This document shows positions 44,931 through 57,800 of a stretch of 64,000 nt of DNA, piece after piece (position 1 is the stretch's first letter; every line of letters begins with the position of its first letter). The position numbers were made by a program, and so were the translations under genes. Source of the DNA: Allolobophora icterica (lineage: Eukaryota > Annelida > Clitellata > Crassiclitellata > Lumbricidae); assembly GCA_963556255.1 (NCBI GenBank), contig OY744604.1, forward strand, positions 73,667,130 to 73,731,129. Direction: 5' to 3'. Below the pieces are notes generated by a model that searched no databases, was not told the origin of the DNA, and was given only the letters and a program-made list of their open reading frames with translations.

Positions 44931-46958
44931 TGCAAAATAATAAACGTTAAAATAAAATCCTTGAAAATGTAAAAGAAAACAATAAGGAGATAATAAATAA
45001 AAGTACCGCATATACTCGCGTACAAGTCCACGTTGCGTATAAGTCGACCACTAAAGTTTCGACCTTCGAAATGGAAACTCGCGAATAAGTCGATGCGTGC
45101 TTTTATGCATAGACTAAATCTGAACATGTTATGACTCTTTTAACCACCAACTAATCGTGAAAGAAATTATCTGCCAGAATCACGAGCCCATCCATCACTA
45201 ATCAAACAGCTGCTACTTATATAACCATTAAAATTACTATAAATTATTTCCGTATTTTTCAACATGAGGCTAAGAGCATAAAATAAAATTGATTTTCACT
45301 ATCGGGTACTTGTACTGCAATCGCCAGCTCATTGTTTTCATTTTAAAATCATGGACGAAGTTCTCGTCACGAGAGTTCTGGCATATAGGCCTATATACAG
45401 GAAGTTAAAATATTGTAGCGCTAATATATTTTGAAACAAACTGAGCTACTGGTACCATTTGACTTTTAATACTTGACAAAAGAGAACGGGTAAAAGAAAC
45501 CATAATATTGTTAACGTGTCCTGTTCTATGTTTTTCTGTGACATTTTCGGGCCCCCTAAGTTGTGGGCCCCGTGCGACCGCACGGTTCGCACGATCCTAA
45601 TATCTACCGATTTTGACATGGTACCGAGATGAAAATCTAAACACAGCACTGGATAGGAATACCACTTGGTTTGCCGAACAGTAGCCTAGGCCTATGCAGC
45701 GTCCGACTCTGAATCAATGCAACAATTAAAATGGCGTAGCCTACACTAATACCGACAGCAATTATTGCCACATTTTCAAAAGTGAATCTCACATAAAATA
45801 TTTCGCATTATTATGATGAAGAGAACAGTTGGATTTGCATTAGAGCAGGATGTCAGAAGAGAAACTAGAATTCGCTATAAGCATCAGTCAGTACCAGCAA
45901 ATACAAACACAATTGCATGAATTAGGCTACTTCCGTTATCTTTTTTACGACGTCGTTTTTCGTTCTAATCAATTGCCAGCATGCTAGAATCACAGTTCAA
46001 CGTCGATAAGCAATTCATCGTTCGCAGCTCTAAAGTATTTCCAGGTCTATAAATCAAATGCATGGCTTTGCCGTGGCATGCTCCGGGTGTCAATATGTGG
46101 CAGAGTTGTCTTGTCTCTGATAAAATAAATGTAGTATAATGACGAAATAACGTACAAATTCGATGCAAGGAAAACACAACGCCAACGCCGCTGAATTCTA
46201 CCGAAGCATCAGCATACAACCTATAGTTTCTATGCGATACATTTTTGACGAGGGCGAACCAATACCGAACGAAGATTGCTTACACATCCTCTTTCAATTA
46301 CTAGATATATATCTCATTTCATAGTGACTGACTGTAAATGCTTAGGCCTATTCTGCTTAGCGGAAGTTTTGGTATTGGAAATCAAACAAATAGCTTTGTG
46401 TGGTAGAGCAAGGGATTAGAACATAATTTATTGTACATTTTCACAATGAGGTTGAATAAAACAAACAGTTCCGTTGATTTGAAACTGAACTCGAGTCTTC
46501 TGTAAAGATTAGAAGCTCTGCAATCACTATCGCAGTGTAGATTCAAACGAAAGAATCAGTAAACTATTATGATCTTCTTACGAGTGGTTCACTTTAGAAT
46601 AGGCGTTACTTAAACAAGGCAGTACCATTATGATTAGAAGAGTTGTAAGTTCTGACAAGCGAGATCCGTCTTCTGTCCCACAAACAGATTATTTCCTCGA
46701 GTAGGCACTATTAATAGTTCGTCCAAAACTTGCAGTGTTTACCACATCTGTCCTCGTTCAATTGGACCTGCTGGATTACTCATTTCATAGTGACTGGCTG
46801 TAAAATTATGTTTAGGCCTGTTCCGTTTAACGGAAGCTTGGCATTGGTAATCTAGTTAATTGCTCTGTGTGGTAGAGCGAAGTGATTGAACATAATTGTA
46901 CAATTTTAAAATTAGGCTGTTTTGCGGGAACATAATCTGTTCGAATCTAGGGGAGATG
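44931..46958. other. Spacer (copy B), no gene seen
   Basis: Pairs with about 9,890-10,820 and 12,006-13,240 in copy A. It contains TACCGCATATACTCGCGTAC, a motif also seen at 9,972. No recognisable coding sequence. Confidence 0.5.
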
Positions 46959-47985
46959 GTGACCCGTCAAAAGAGCGACCGACAAAAGAGCGCCGACAAA
47001 AGAACGCCGACAAAAGAGCGCCGACATAAGAGCGCCGGCGAACACTGTATATTGAGGGTTCAATACCGAAACTTGTATTAGCATTCAACGTTGAGGGACA
47101 GCTGAGAGATTATCAAATCACTTAAACATTTATCAGTGATTGCTACCGATTGCGTTGTATCAACTGGTATGGGAAATAAACAAGTATTTATTTTATTTTA
47201 TGTAACATAGTTGAGCGCCGACATAACCATTAAATCGCGCAGGTGACGCGACCAGAATCCTGGTATTCGGAACGGAAGAAAACATGATTTGCTTTGTAAC
47301 CTTTTTCGTTGCATTCCGTTAATAAATCTTTTATCTTTTTCAATGCATTCCATTACTACAATAAATTCGGTTACAAGACAAATGGTTCACCGACGAATGG
47401 TTCACGATAAATAATTAATATTTTAAATAATCATCGAGAATTCAGCTTCTAGTTTCAGCTATAATTTCATCGATCTTCCAGCTACTAGTTTGCGCTATAT
47501 TTTCATCGGCCATCCAACATCTAGTTTGAGCTTTATTGTCGATGAAAATATAGCTCAGACTAGAAGCTGGATGAGTGATGAAAATATAGCTAAAACTAGA
47601 AGCTGGATCATCCATGAAAACATACTCAAACTAGAAGCTGGATAAGCGATTAAAATATAGCTCACACTAGAAGCTGGATTATCAATGAAAACATAGCTCA
47701 GACTAGAAGCTGGATGAGTGATGAAAATATAGCTAAACTAGAGGCTGGATTATCGATGAAAACATACTCAAACTAGAAGCTGGATGAGCGATGATAATAG
47801 AGCTCACACCAGAAGCTGATAGAGCGTGAACCTTTCGTCAGTGAACCATTTGTCGTGAACCATTTGTTCGTGAACCATTTGCCGGGACACCTTAAACTTC
47901 TTGTCGGCGCTCTTATGTCGGCGCTCTTTTGTCGGCGCTCTTTTGTCGGCGCTCTTTTGTCGGGCGCTCTTTTGACGGGGTGCCA
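46959..47985. mobile_element. Layered foldback element with satellite core, copy B only
   Basis: The outermost inverted layer is a tandem array of GACAAAAGAGCGCC on the left (46,965-47,040) and its complement on the right (47,905-47,978). A second layer is AATGGTTCACGA (47,380-47,410) against TCGTGAACCATT (47,845-47,880). The core is a tandem array of about 45-bp units containing GAAAATATAGCTCAGACTAG and AGAAGCTGGAT; the first three units (47,440-47,530) are inverted relative to the later eight or nine (47,540-47,815). Flanks GGGGAGATG and GAGGAGATA suggest a 9-bp target duplication. Copy A is unoccupied near 13,235. No coding sequence. It is a foldback-type or Mutator-like element by structure; the superfamily is not proven. 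Confidence 0.8.
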
Positions 47986-49658
47986 GAGGAGATAGTTTAA
48001 TGGTTATATGAAAGTCTAAGAAAAGCGTTTAAGTACGGTAGGACGCTATCTAGCAGTCATATAGTATAACTAACTTAACTTTATTCCACGAGTGCTTTAT
48101 AAGACAGTTTCTAAGAGCAAGACTGTTTAACCTATCAGTCCAAGTGAAAACTTTATTTTCTTGCCCATGTTTGTAATGAGTTGCGGTTTGACAACTCACC
48201 ATTATTGTCGATAAACGAAGTAATAACTGGTAACTACCATACTGGCCTGTCCTAGGCCCAAGTAGTCTGTGGAGAACCGGGTTGGTTGAGTATAAAGTCG
48301 GTTATATATAGTAACAAAAAACGAAGGAGGGATAGGATACAGAGAAGTTGCTTAGTTGCTCTCAGAGTAGTCGACTGGCAGTCAACCAGGATGGCAGTTA
48401 TCTGCAAGCTGAATTTTGTTGTGCGGAGGACGGACTCAGATTAACTTAATCTCCATTATAGTAGTCGCTTTTGGCAAGTCTGGTTATAGTCGTTACGAAT
48501 GGAGTGGAGTGTAGTCTAGGTGTAGTCTAATATGAACTAGAAAGAGATTTGTATTGAAAAAAAATATAAATGATCTGCAAACTAACTATCTGGATCTATT
48601 ATGAACTAAGGCAAGTTAGAAGCCGTTTGGTAAAATTTCCACGCCAATGCAAATGGTGACTCAGTATTGCGAAAATGTTCACATGGGTCAAGCTCCCCAG
48701 CGGCATGTTTACCCCTTTTAAATCGAAAACCCCTTAAATGACTGCTTTCAATTTGACAAGAGTGATTAGTTTTATTAACGAATATTCAGTTAAACTAGAA
48801 CTCCAGTACCTACTGTATCATAATACATGTGGGCCATGATGTGGCGCTTCGTGGCATCAAACATCCATTGATAAATTTGGGCTTCTATGCGAACTCAGAC
48901 CAGACTGTTGGTCAAAATTACGCAATCACTCGAACAAATAGATTTTGAACGAGGCTTATCTAAAGAAGAGTTTTCATTTAATTTGCAGTCAAATAATTTT
49001 AGCACGACATAAATAATACTTTTTAATGTCTGCCATTGTTATATTTAATAGGCGCATACATTACAAAGGCGTTAGTCAACAGAAGTTACAGAGCAGTGGT
49101 GCACAACATCCTGACTGCGGGCAACAACCGGCTCGCTACGAGTTGTCATGATTATGGCCCGCGATATCCAACGTGGAATGCAACAATTTAACAGACGGCA
49201 CTGACATTAAGACTACAGTGACTTGCGCACTGTTGTCATTTTAAAACACTAACAGCATTATAGTAATACAGAAGTACTATGAGTCTCGTTTCTCTATAAC
49301 TCTTTATGATACTGTTAGGTGTGATTTACTGCTCACGTCATCTTCATAAATTTTGGCATGCATTCATCTGAACTAAGCTAAGTTGTCACACTGGTTTATG
49401 CCTATAAGGGTTTTAGAAATCGTTTAGTGGCCTGGTCGAAAAAGGTTTTGTATCACTGCTATAGAGTGTCGCACAAATTGAGCACAAGTTTACATTCATT
49501 TCATTTGCATTTTAAATATTAGTGAAGAAGCATTTGGACATTTTTGGAAATGAGGAAAACGAAATCACAGACAGATCAGTTCAAGGATTTAGTTTACACA
49601 GCAGTGTAAACTAAACTAAGGCATACATTGGCCGTCATGGCCAATGTATGCCTTATTG
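47986..49658. other. Spacer (copy B), no gene seen
   Basis: Pairs with 13,240-15,345 in copy A. Near its right end two adjacent perfect hairpins occur (49,588-49,615 and 49,617-49,655) that copy A lacks. Confidence 0.5.
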
Positions 49659-50934
49659 CAGCGTTTCCCAAAGTGGGTTCCGCGGAACCCAAGGGTTCCG
49701 CGGGGTGATCCCAGGGGTTCCGCGAAAAGCTGTAATTTAACAGAATTTTCATTGAGAAATTTCATTGGAGTAAAACATTCCAAGCGGTTTTTTTAAATAC
49801 ACAAATAGTTTTATAAAAGTTTAAAACTGCCGTCAGTCGTCTCTTTTGTATGTTAACCCCACTGAGCGAAAATCCGGACTTTCGATGCCCTTTAGCTATC
49901 CAGTAATTATACAGAATTATAGATTGTAGAGGTCACTGCAGGGACCTATGTAGGGCCAGGCCTACATAGGTTAGAGCTGTAGACTTGTGTGAATATGGAC
50001 GTAGCCATCTTTGTTATCGTTACCTCGACGAAACGAATCCGAAAATGATTTTTAAAAGTACAACTGAGTCTGATAATCGTACAGCAGTATTAGCAATTAA
50101 TTTTTTTATTTGCTGGTATGAAAATCTGACATGGAGCGTTGGCTCAAGGATGGAAATTTAAGGGTTCTGAGCCTATGTTCAAACTAGTACTGGTTTGTGG
50201 ACTGTTTTCCAATCTTGTATGAGTTTTTAGTTGAAATGGACTGTTCTCGACCAAAATATTCGTTGAAAAATTGCAGGTCATATTCACGACCTGGAAGCAA
50301 ACTTGGTTAAATACTTTCCTCCCACGAAGGGTGATATTAATTGGATTCGAAACCCATTTAAAGTAGCCGAAAACCAGCAAACCTTTGTAATAAAGGTTAT
50401 GAACTTCTTATTAAGATAACGTCGGACTCGCAAGAACTTTCCGTGGCCAATTAAAGAATACCCCACTGTCGCGAAATGTACAGTTAGTGTGATTCTGCCA
50501 TTTGCAATAACGCATTTGTGCGAAGCCGAAATCTCATAGTAGGCTATACTGCAACAAAAACCAAATATAGAAATTGACTAAATGCTGCACCTGTCATAAG
50601 AATTCAGCTTTCTAGCATTAGGCCTAAACCAAATATAAAAAATTGGCACGAGAAAAAACAAAATCACTGTACACATATTAAAACTTCATGTAGGCCTAGG
50701 CCAATATTGTGCTCCATAAGTCTTGGTCTTAAAAACTGTACACTTTAACATTTGACATAAGAGAATATAAATTGTTTTACAAACTCCTTATATGGGTGTA
50801 TGTTTAGTTAGGCTTATATTAGTATGCTTCTCATGTGCTACGTATGCCTCAATACGCTTAGTTCAGGTTGGGGTTCCGCCATGATTTTAAAAGGTGACAA
50901 GGGTTCCGTGGCCGAAAAAGTTTGGGAAACGCTG
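49659..50934 (+). mobile_element. hAT element with ZBED-type transposase relic
   Basis: Starts CAGCGTTTCCCAAAGTGGG and ends AGTTTGGGAAACGCTG, flanked by CCTTATTG (49,651-49,658) and CCTTATGG (50,935-50,942). GGTTCCGCGG repeats lie inside both ends, typical of one hAT lineage. Copy A lacks it near 15,350. It contains a broken transposase C-terminal fragment. Confidence 0.88.
50273..50539 (+). pseudogene. hAT (ZBED-like) transposase C-terminal fragment
   Basis: Reads AGHIHDLEANLVKYFPP, INWIRNPFKVAENQQTF, then after a frameshift FPWPIKEYPTVAKC and VILPFAITHLCEAEIS, before TAG at 50,537. The last part is the hAT dimerisation region, where relatives have EYP.L...AL..LLPFATTYLCE.GFS. The catalytic and BED-finger parts are not identifiable. 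Confidence 0.6.
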
Positions 50935-51379
50935 CCTTATGGATTGGATACCTTTAAACGTTTCAACAGATTCCTTTAAATGATTAACGATTAGCCTCAC
51001 AAGTCCTCACACCACCCTGGTGTCAATTTTCGAAGGGTACCCACTAACATCCAATTAAAACATAAAAATTATACCAAAGCATACTTCTGCCGAAAACACA
51101 ATATTTAATTTCATTTTTGGGTCGCTCATTCTCTGACACAATATAAATACACTGCCAACATATACATCAACCTAAATGTATTCCACACTTCTGTGTCTCA
51201 AACCTTCAGAAATAGAATTCTAAAATGCAATCCTGAAAACTATAGAAGCTTAACTACCAGTTTTGAAGAGAAGTAAAACTCACCTGCACCTTAGGTGCAC
51301 CTCCGTAATTTGGGCAAATATTGTATTTGGATATTTATAAAGCGCTTCTAGCGGGAGGGCCATTCAGAAGCGAAATATT

Positions 51380-51680
51380 AGGGGGTACTCGATAATGTAG
51401 TGGTTTGCGTGTTGGACTGTCAGTCGAGAGATCGGGGGTTCAAATCCCCTCCAGGGCAGAAATTTGGTTTGAGATTTTTGCTCCACATGAATTCCAACCC
51501 TAACCAACTCAGCTATAATACGTACACTAACAATACACTGTCGGTGGGAAGATGAGACGCCAACGGAGAGGACTAGTTACCCGCCCTCATATGCCGAGGC
51601 TAAGAAAATGATTTCGCTAAGACTTCAAGTGCATGGCTGCCTCCGGCTAGCTCAATGGACTGCTCTTCGTCTCTTCTTCA
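51380..51680 (+). mobile_element. tRNA-derived SINE, shared with copy A
   Basis: Counterpart of 17,645-17,910: GTACTCGATAATGTAGTGG head, GGTTCAAATCC box, GATGAGACGCCAACGGAGA body. A ~55-bp piece with ATTTATAAAGCGCTTC lies just upstream (51,325-51,378), flanked by AAATATT on both sides, and is absent from copy A. Confidence 0.75.
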
Positions 51681-51924
51681 ACCTTTGCTAATCTCGTCTC
51701 TCTGTTTTCTCTCAGTTTTCTCACTTATTCGTCATCTGATCAGAGGTCGCCTAATGCATTATTATTGAACTGCTTGTGCAATAGTGAAAACCACCTCAAC
51801 GTTGTCGTCATCATCAGCATCATCACAATCATCATTTTCAATTTCATTTTCTTTTATCTTTTATCTGTATCTTATCCTACCCAATTGTTTTAAGGAAGTA
51901 AACATTTGTTTTGTCATTCACCAT

Positions 51925-54459
51925 TAGGGTGGAGTGAAAAACATAAAAATTCTAGAAAATGATCGTAATAGTGATGAATAGTTGCCCTTTGGTATAGTTA
52001 TTTATCACGCAAAATATTTTTTTAAAATTCGTTCGGGAAGATGTGCCCCAACGAGTTTTAAAATTTGATAACTTTTGAAAAAAATATCAAATTTAGGAAA
52101 ATTTCAATTTTTTAAAAAAATTTTACACACTAATTGTAATGGTGTTTAGGCATTAATTATGACGTATTTAATGACCATGGAAGAGAAAATTTATAAAATC
52201 TGCCTTCTAAGATGTGCCCCAACGAGTTCTAAAATTTAACATTTTCCACAAATTCGTCAAAATTTGTAACAATTGTATAAACTTAAAGAATTTAAAAACG
52301 TTAAGTGTAAAATAGTGTTTAAGCATTTAATTATGATGTATTTAATGACCATGCAAAATAAAATTAATAAATGATTGTATGTTAGCAATATTAAATAACC
52401 ACAAAAACAATAAACAACCCGAACAGACTATACTTTTTTATCACTGAAAAGTGAATCAATACTTATTTTATTCCATTGATTTAACTCGTTTGAAATTCTG
52501 CTTTGTATTAAAACAAGGAATTAGTTAACGTGATTCCAATCTGGCAAGGATAAAACCATGTCTAGATGTTTGCCCAATAACAGCAGCAGGTGCCTCAGTA
52601 ACAAGTTTTACAGAGCGTTCCCCCGATTGTGATGGCATTGAAATTCTGGAAAATCCAGTATTGACACACACACTCACAGGCGATAAATTCCTCAAGGTCA
52701 GCTTTGGACAGTGTGGAAATGACCGGTGCTGTTGTTACTTTTACGTTTTGCCAATCAATTAAATCGATGTAGTCATTTGCAGCAAAGTTAAGTTCTGCAA
52801 TAGAAAATTCACGTATTCTGTTTGCCTGTTGACATTCTATCTTTCGATCACAAGAATGTGCTTAGGCCAAGTCCTAGAACTAATATATAATCCTTGCGCT
52901 GGCATGGCATTACGTCACCAGCGAGATTCAAAGAAGTTTTGCTAAGCTTTTGTAGCTATTTGGAAATTCTGGAAAATCCTTGCAGTCTCAGTTAAGTTCT
53001 CAGAATAGCTTTTGATAGTCCAAAAGTCTTGCAAAACAACTGAAGCTAACATCCCGCTCGATTGATCCGAAATTGCATGTCGTCATACGCTCTTTGCAAA
53101 TGCCAAGCAATTGATTACGTACTGTAGAGAGTGGAGATAATGTTTCAGTCTGGAGAATGGTTGACACATAGAGGCCGTTCCATCAGCAAGTTCATTCTCA
53201 ATAGTTCAATCATGATCAGACATTATTGCGGTTCATTACTGTGTTAGATCCAGGACAAATTATCTGCTGCCATTTTGTTTGCGTTGGGATCACTGTGTAT
53301 TCTTGTAAAATTTGGGCTTACTCCTGTTATACCTTCTTTATTAGCTTTCAAACTTTTTAACGAAAAGTACAAGAAGGTAAAAGAGTAAGCAAATTTAAAA
53401 AAACCAGTGATCCCAAAAACAAAATGGCAGCAGATAATTTGTCAGGATCTAACACAGATAATGAAACCAATAATTCTGATCATGATGAAACTATTGAGAA
53501 TGAACCTGCTGATGGAACGGTCTTCGTGTCAACATCCCATTCTCCAGATGAAACATTATCTCCACCTCTACAGCTACGTAAAAAAATTGCTGGCATTTGC
53601 AAGAGCGTATGACAGACATGCAATTTCGGATCAATCAGCGGGACTGTTAGCTTCAGTTGTTTTGCAAGACTTTGGCCTTATATCAAAAGCTATTCCAGAA
53701 CTTAACTTTGCTGCAAAGGATTTTCCAGAATTTCCATTTCACACATAATCGGTTGAGCGCTCTGTAAAACTTGTTACTGAGGCATCTGCTGCTGTGGTTG
53801 GGCAAACATCTAGACATGGTTTTATCCTTGCCAAATTGGAATCACGGGAACTAATTCCTTGTTTAAATACAAAAGCAGAATTTCAAACGAATTAAATCAA
53901 TGGAATAAAACAATGGAATAAAACAAGTATTGACTCACTCTTCAGTGATTAACAAGTATAGTCTGTTGGGATTGTTTATTGTTTATTCAATATTGCTAAT
54001 ATACAATCATTTATTAATCTTATTTTGCATGGTCATTAAATAACTTACATCACAATTAAATGCTTAAACACAATTACACTTAGGGTTTTTAAATTTTTTA
54101 AGTTTATACAATTCTTACAAATTTTGACAAATTTGTGGAAAATGTCAAATTTTAAAACTCGTTGGGGCACATCTTAGAAGGCAGATTTTATAAATTTTCT
54201 CTTCCATGGTCATTAAATACGTCGTAATTAAATGCATCAACACCATTACAATTAGTGTGTGACATTATTTAAGAATTTTGAAATTTTCCTAAATTTGAAA
54301 TTTTTTCAAAAATTATCAAATTTTAAAACTCGTTGGGGCACATCTTCCCGAACGAATTTAAAAAAAATATTTTGCGTGATTACTAACTATACCAAAAGGC
54401 AACTATCCATCACTATTACGATCATTTTCTAGAATTTTTATGTTTTTCACTCCACCCTA
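51925..54459. mobile_element. Giant palindromic hAT-type element, copy B only
   Basis: Starts TAGGGTGGAGTGAAAAAC and ends with the exact inverse GTTTTTCACTCCACCCTA. A perfect 8-bp duplication TTCACCAT lies at 51,917-51,924 and 54,460-54,467, and copy A has the single site at 18,225. The inverted repeat is not only terminal: matching segments can be followed inward (GATGTGCCCCAACGAG; ACCATGTCTAGATG; AGCAAAGTTAAGTTCTG; CAAATTATCTGCTGCCATTTTG) to a centre near 53,345, so the arms are about 1.2 kb. The arms differ by scattered substitutions and indels. Each arm carries the same N-terminal coding piece. The element looks like a head-to-head dimer of one transposon end. Confidence 0.92.
53424..53746 (+). 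pseudogene. N-terminal piece of an unknown element-encoded protein (right arm)
   Basis: From ATG at 53,424 the frame reads MAADNLSGSNTDNE, DHDETIENEP and LRKKIAGICKSV before a stop. In the next frame the protein seems to go on as LAFARAYDRHAISDQSAGLL, ASVVLQDFGLISKA and PELNFAAKDFPEF. One frameshift therefore separates an acidic start from a helical segment. The left arm holds a mirrored, more damaged version on the minus strand (about 53,270-52,780). I do not recognise the domain. The protein is probably the start of this element's transposase. Confidence 0.45.
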
Positions 54460-54839
54460 TTCACCATGTCTAGTCTTTTCTAAGGATAAAATCAAATATT
54501 GTTTTATCAGTTTATATTGTCAGAGCACATTTTACAATATATAAATCTTATAAACTTGTTGGCTAACCAACTGTACCAACAGCCTTGTCAATATGAATTC
54601 CTGTACTAAAACATTTCAATTCCGGCCGACATTTTCTGGAATTGGACACGACAGCATATCTACTTCGGAATAAAATGTACGTTTGGTAATATTATTGCAA
54701 AATACAACTTATGTCAGTTTGAAGTTCATTATTGTTATTAATAGATTTTGCATATGATTCAGTTTGAAGTGCATTTCACATTTTATACAGCAATGCGATT
54801 GCGAAGTTGTTGCCTCAAGACTTAAAGCGTAGTTGGCGA

Positions 54840-57800
54840 TCAGCGTCGTCCTCTGGTAACAGTGTTGATTTCGCGAGCATTCTCATAATCAACGTCAGGG
54901 AGTACACCATCAGGATTCTCATAATCAACGTCGTCAGGGATTTCATAGTCGTTTTCACTTATACAGGACTCCCGAACAGTATCGACTCTTCCGGTTTCAT
55001 TCTTTCTTTCTCCTCTCTCCTCAGTTGGATCGAGTGTGTAATGTTCTGTCGATTGACTCTGTGACTCCTGTCTGCGTGTTTTTTTGCCTTAATATGCGAA
55101 AAAATGCGAAATTTAGAATAATTCATATCTACAGACTCTGCATCATCGTGATAAACATTGTACATGTTCATTGTTCAAGTAGCCCAGATGAAATGCGGCA
55201 TTGTATTAAATTGTATCTTAATATTACGTACTGGTAAAGATTCGGTAAAATTATTTGGCCTATTTAATAGTTATTACTCACAGTGAATCCGTCATATTGC
55301 TTAACTTCGTCCACTATTATCCTCTCGGCAGTCCGCTAGCTGAATACTTATCCTACAGAGTCAACTCGGTGGGTCCATCCTGATTTATCACATGATATGT
55401 TTCAGTCCATTAGTACATAAGTAGTTGAATGCAATTCGATCGAGTTTTTATACATGACGGATGAACCTATGGTTTCGGTTTATGCTATACTTTTTAGTAC
55501 GGTACTATAGCCATGCAATAATAGCGTTCCTTGTAGGCCTACATTAATAACAAAGCAAATGTATAATTTGAAATGCTGAAAACCAGCTTTTATTTTTGCT
55601 TGATGTGTTTTTAAATACGCTCAACGAAGTAGGCTAGAAAAACTTAAGTCTAAGAGCATTGACAATATTAATCCTAAGAAATGATGTCGAATGTGAAAAC
55701 GATTCATACCTTTATCCGCCTTGCTTCTTCTTGACCTGCGCTTTAGGATGATGAGCAGGGCTACTACAAATAGAAGACTAAGCCCGAGGACACCACCAAG
55801 AACTAATATCAGAAGAGCGGATACGTTTGGACCTAAAGCTACAATCAATAATATGATAATATTATGCGAAGCATTCTTCCATATATACCTTAGAATGCAG
55901 AAATTGAGCCACGAGAGGAATAAGATACACGCGACGTTACAGTAGATAGTTATGTATGTGTCAGGACTCAGCAGCATAAAAGGGGATTATTAGAATGCTC
56001 TACTCTGTAGCTGCCGTTTGAAACTTTTCACGATCGTGAGCTGAGTTGTAATTGGATATTCCCATAAATTTTATTATAACATTGGCAGAATAGTAGATGT
56101 GATAACATTTCTAATAGCAATGGTCCAAATGTACCCAATGAGCAGGTTTCTTACATTTCTGAATCCTGCAAATGATTGCTTGGTATTTAGTCATGATTTG
56201 TATATCGCTGCTCACTCATGAAGGTTGCATACTTCTTTTGCAACTCTTGCCACTAGCCTTCTGAGTTGTCAAAGGAAACGCACCTGTGGCGACATAGCTG
56301 AGGATGTCGGTGGCGTCTGGATCTTCTGTGACAATTATCGAAGCAGAGGTGGTTTCAGTTGTTGGTGAATGTGTAGTTCTCATCGTTGTAGTTGTAGGCA
56401 TTCTTTTTGTTGTTGATGCACAGACAACTTTAACATACAAAGTTCCAAAGAAATAAACGTAATCGTCAACTTTTGTTAGCAAAACTAGAGCAATGTGTTC
56501 CTAAGTCTGAAACAGCACTGGTCTAGTCGTTAAATATTTTTGTATAGGCCTACAGTGATCTTAAAGTTATTATTGACTAAAGAGCAAAACGATAACCATT
56601 TCCAACGTTGACAGCTTGCGTTTTCCTTTCGCAACATGCATCGGTTGATTCGATTATCGAATCTTATAAAAAAAACAGTAAGTATAATCTACCACTAAGA
56701 ATAAAGCCCAACTAAAGAATGTTACTAAAAAACTAATAGGCCTTTTTTCGATAGAAGCATCCTATCTCCAAAAGGTCCGCAATTAGCAGATAGAAAATCA
56801 TCTACAACTTTACATTCTCTACTAAGCTTATTCTTTACTTAAAAAATTAGTCTAAATGTTTTTGAACTAATTTGCCGACTAGATACATGTATATAAAGTG
56901 AACTGACGACTGCGAAAATCTTAACAGAGAATATTTTGCGATTGTAACGAAAATGAAGTTGCATCTGAATTTATCTGGGTCGTTTTAATATATTTTCCAT
57001 TGCGCTGTCAATCTAGAGCACTAAAAGCAATAGGCAATCGTGTCCAGTCTTCTAACTAGGAGCCAAGTGTCACTTATTACTTTCAAATTGGCAGTAATTT
57101 AATGTATTGCACATGCATGTAAATCGGCGTTTAAAGTTTGAACTCTTACCTCGCTGAAAACTGTAATAAAATTGAAATCCTTTCCCTGAATTGGAGCCAT
57201 CTGTACGGAATCTTATAATAGCGTGGTTGCAAGACGCATAAGAAACTGAACGAGTCTCCCCTAAACGACAGATTTTTCCTGTGCTCTCGTTGTTTCCTGA
57301 GCACCGTATCTAAAACATAATTACAGCATTCCATGACAGATGCTATTCTTTCATTCTGACCTTACTTAGCATAAAATAATTTTGAAGGTTTTGATTTCGT
57401 GGAAAGCATTCAGCTTAGTCTGTTGTCGTAATACTAGAGTATTTGCCCATCATATGACGGGTGGAAAAAGAAAATGAATGGAATGATAGGAAGTGACAAG
57501 AATTTGTTTATTGGAATGCTTGAATATGATGACATTGCTGATGACAATCGGGCATCATTTAGCAAGTGACCTCGACGGTTGGTTTTTTGATGAGTGCTTG
57601 ATTTTGTCTCTGTCTCTTGAACGCGAAAATGCAGCATAAAGCTGGCTATGTGAAAATACGGGTTCGGTAAAAAAAGGTCCTACGTGGTCGAAGGTTTGTC
57701 CTTGCGACTTTACTAGCTTTTATTATTGGGACTGTCAGGCTTGGTGAGCAGCGCCTATGTGCAGAATCAGTAGGGAGCATCAGTAGGCAGCATTAGTAGG

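Noticed and set aside
47440..47815. Regular repeat-and-spacer look suggesting a CRISPR array
   Set aside because: The units are contiguous ~45-bp satellite copies without unique spacers, some inverted, inside a foldback element in a eukaryotic genome.
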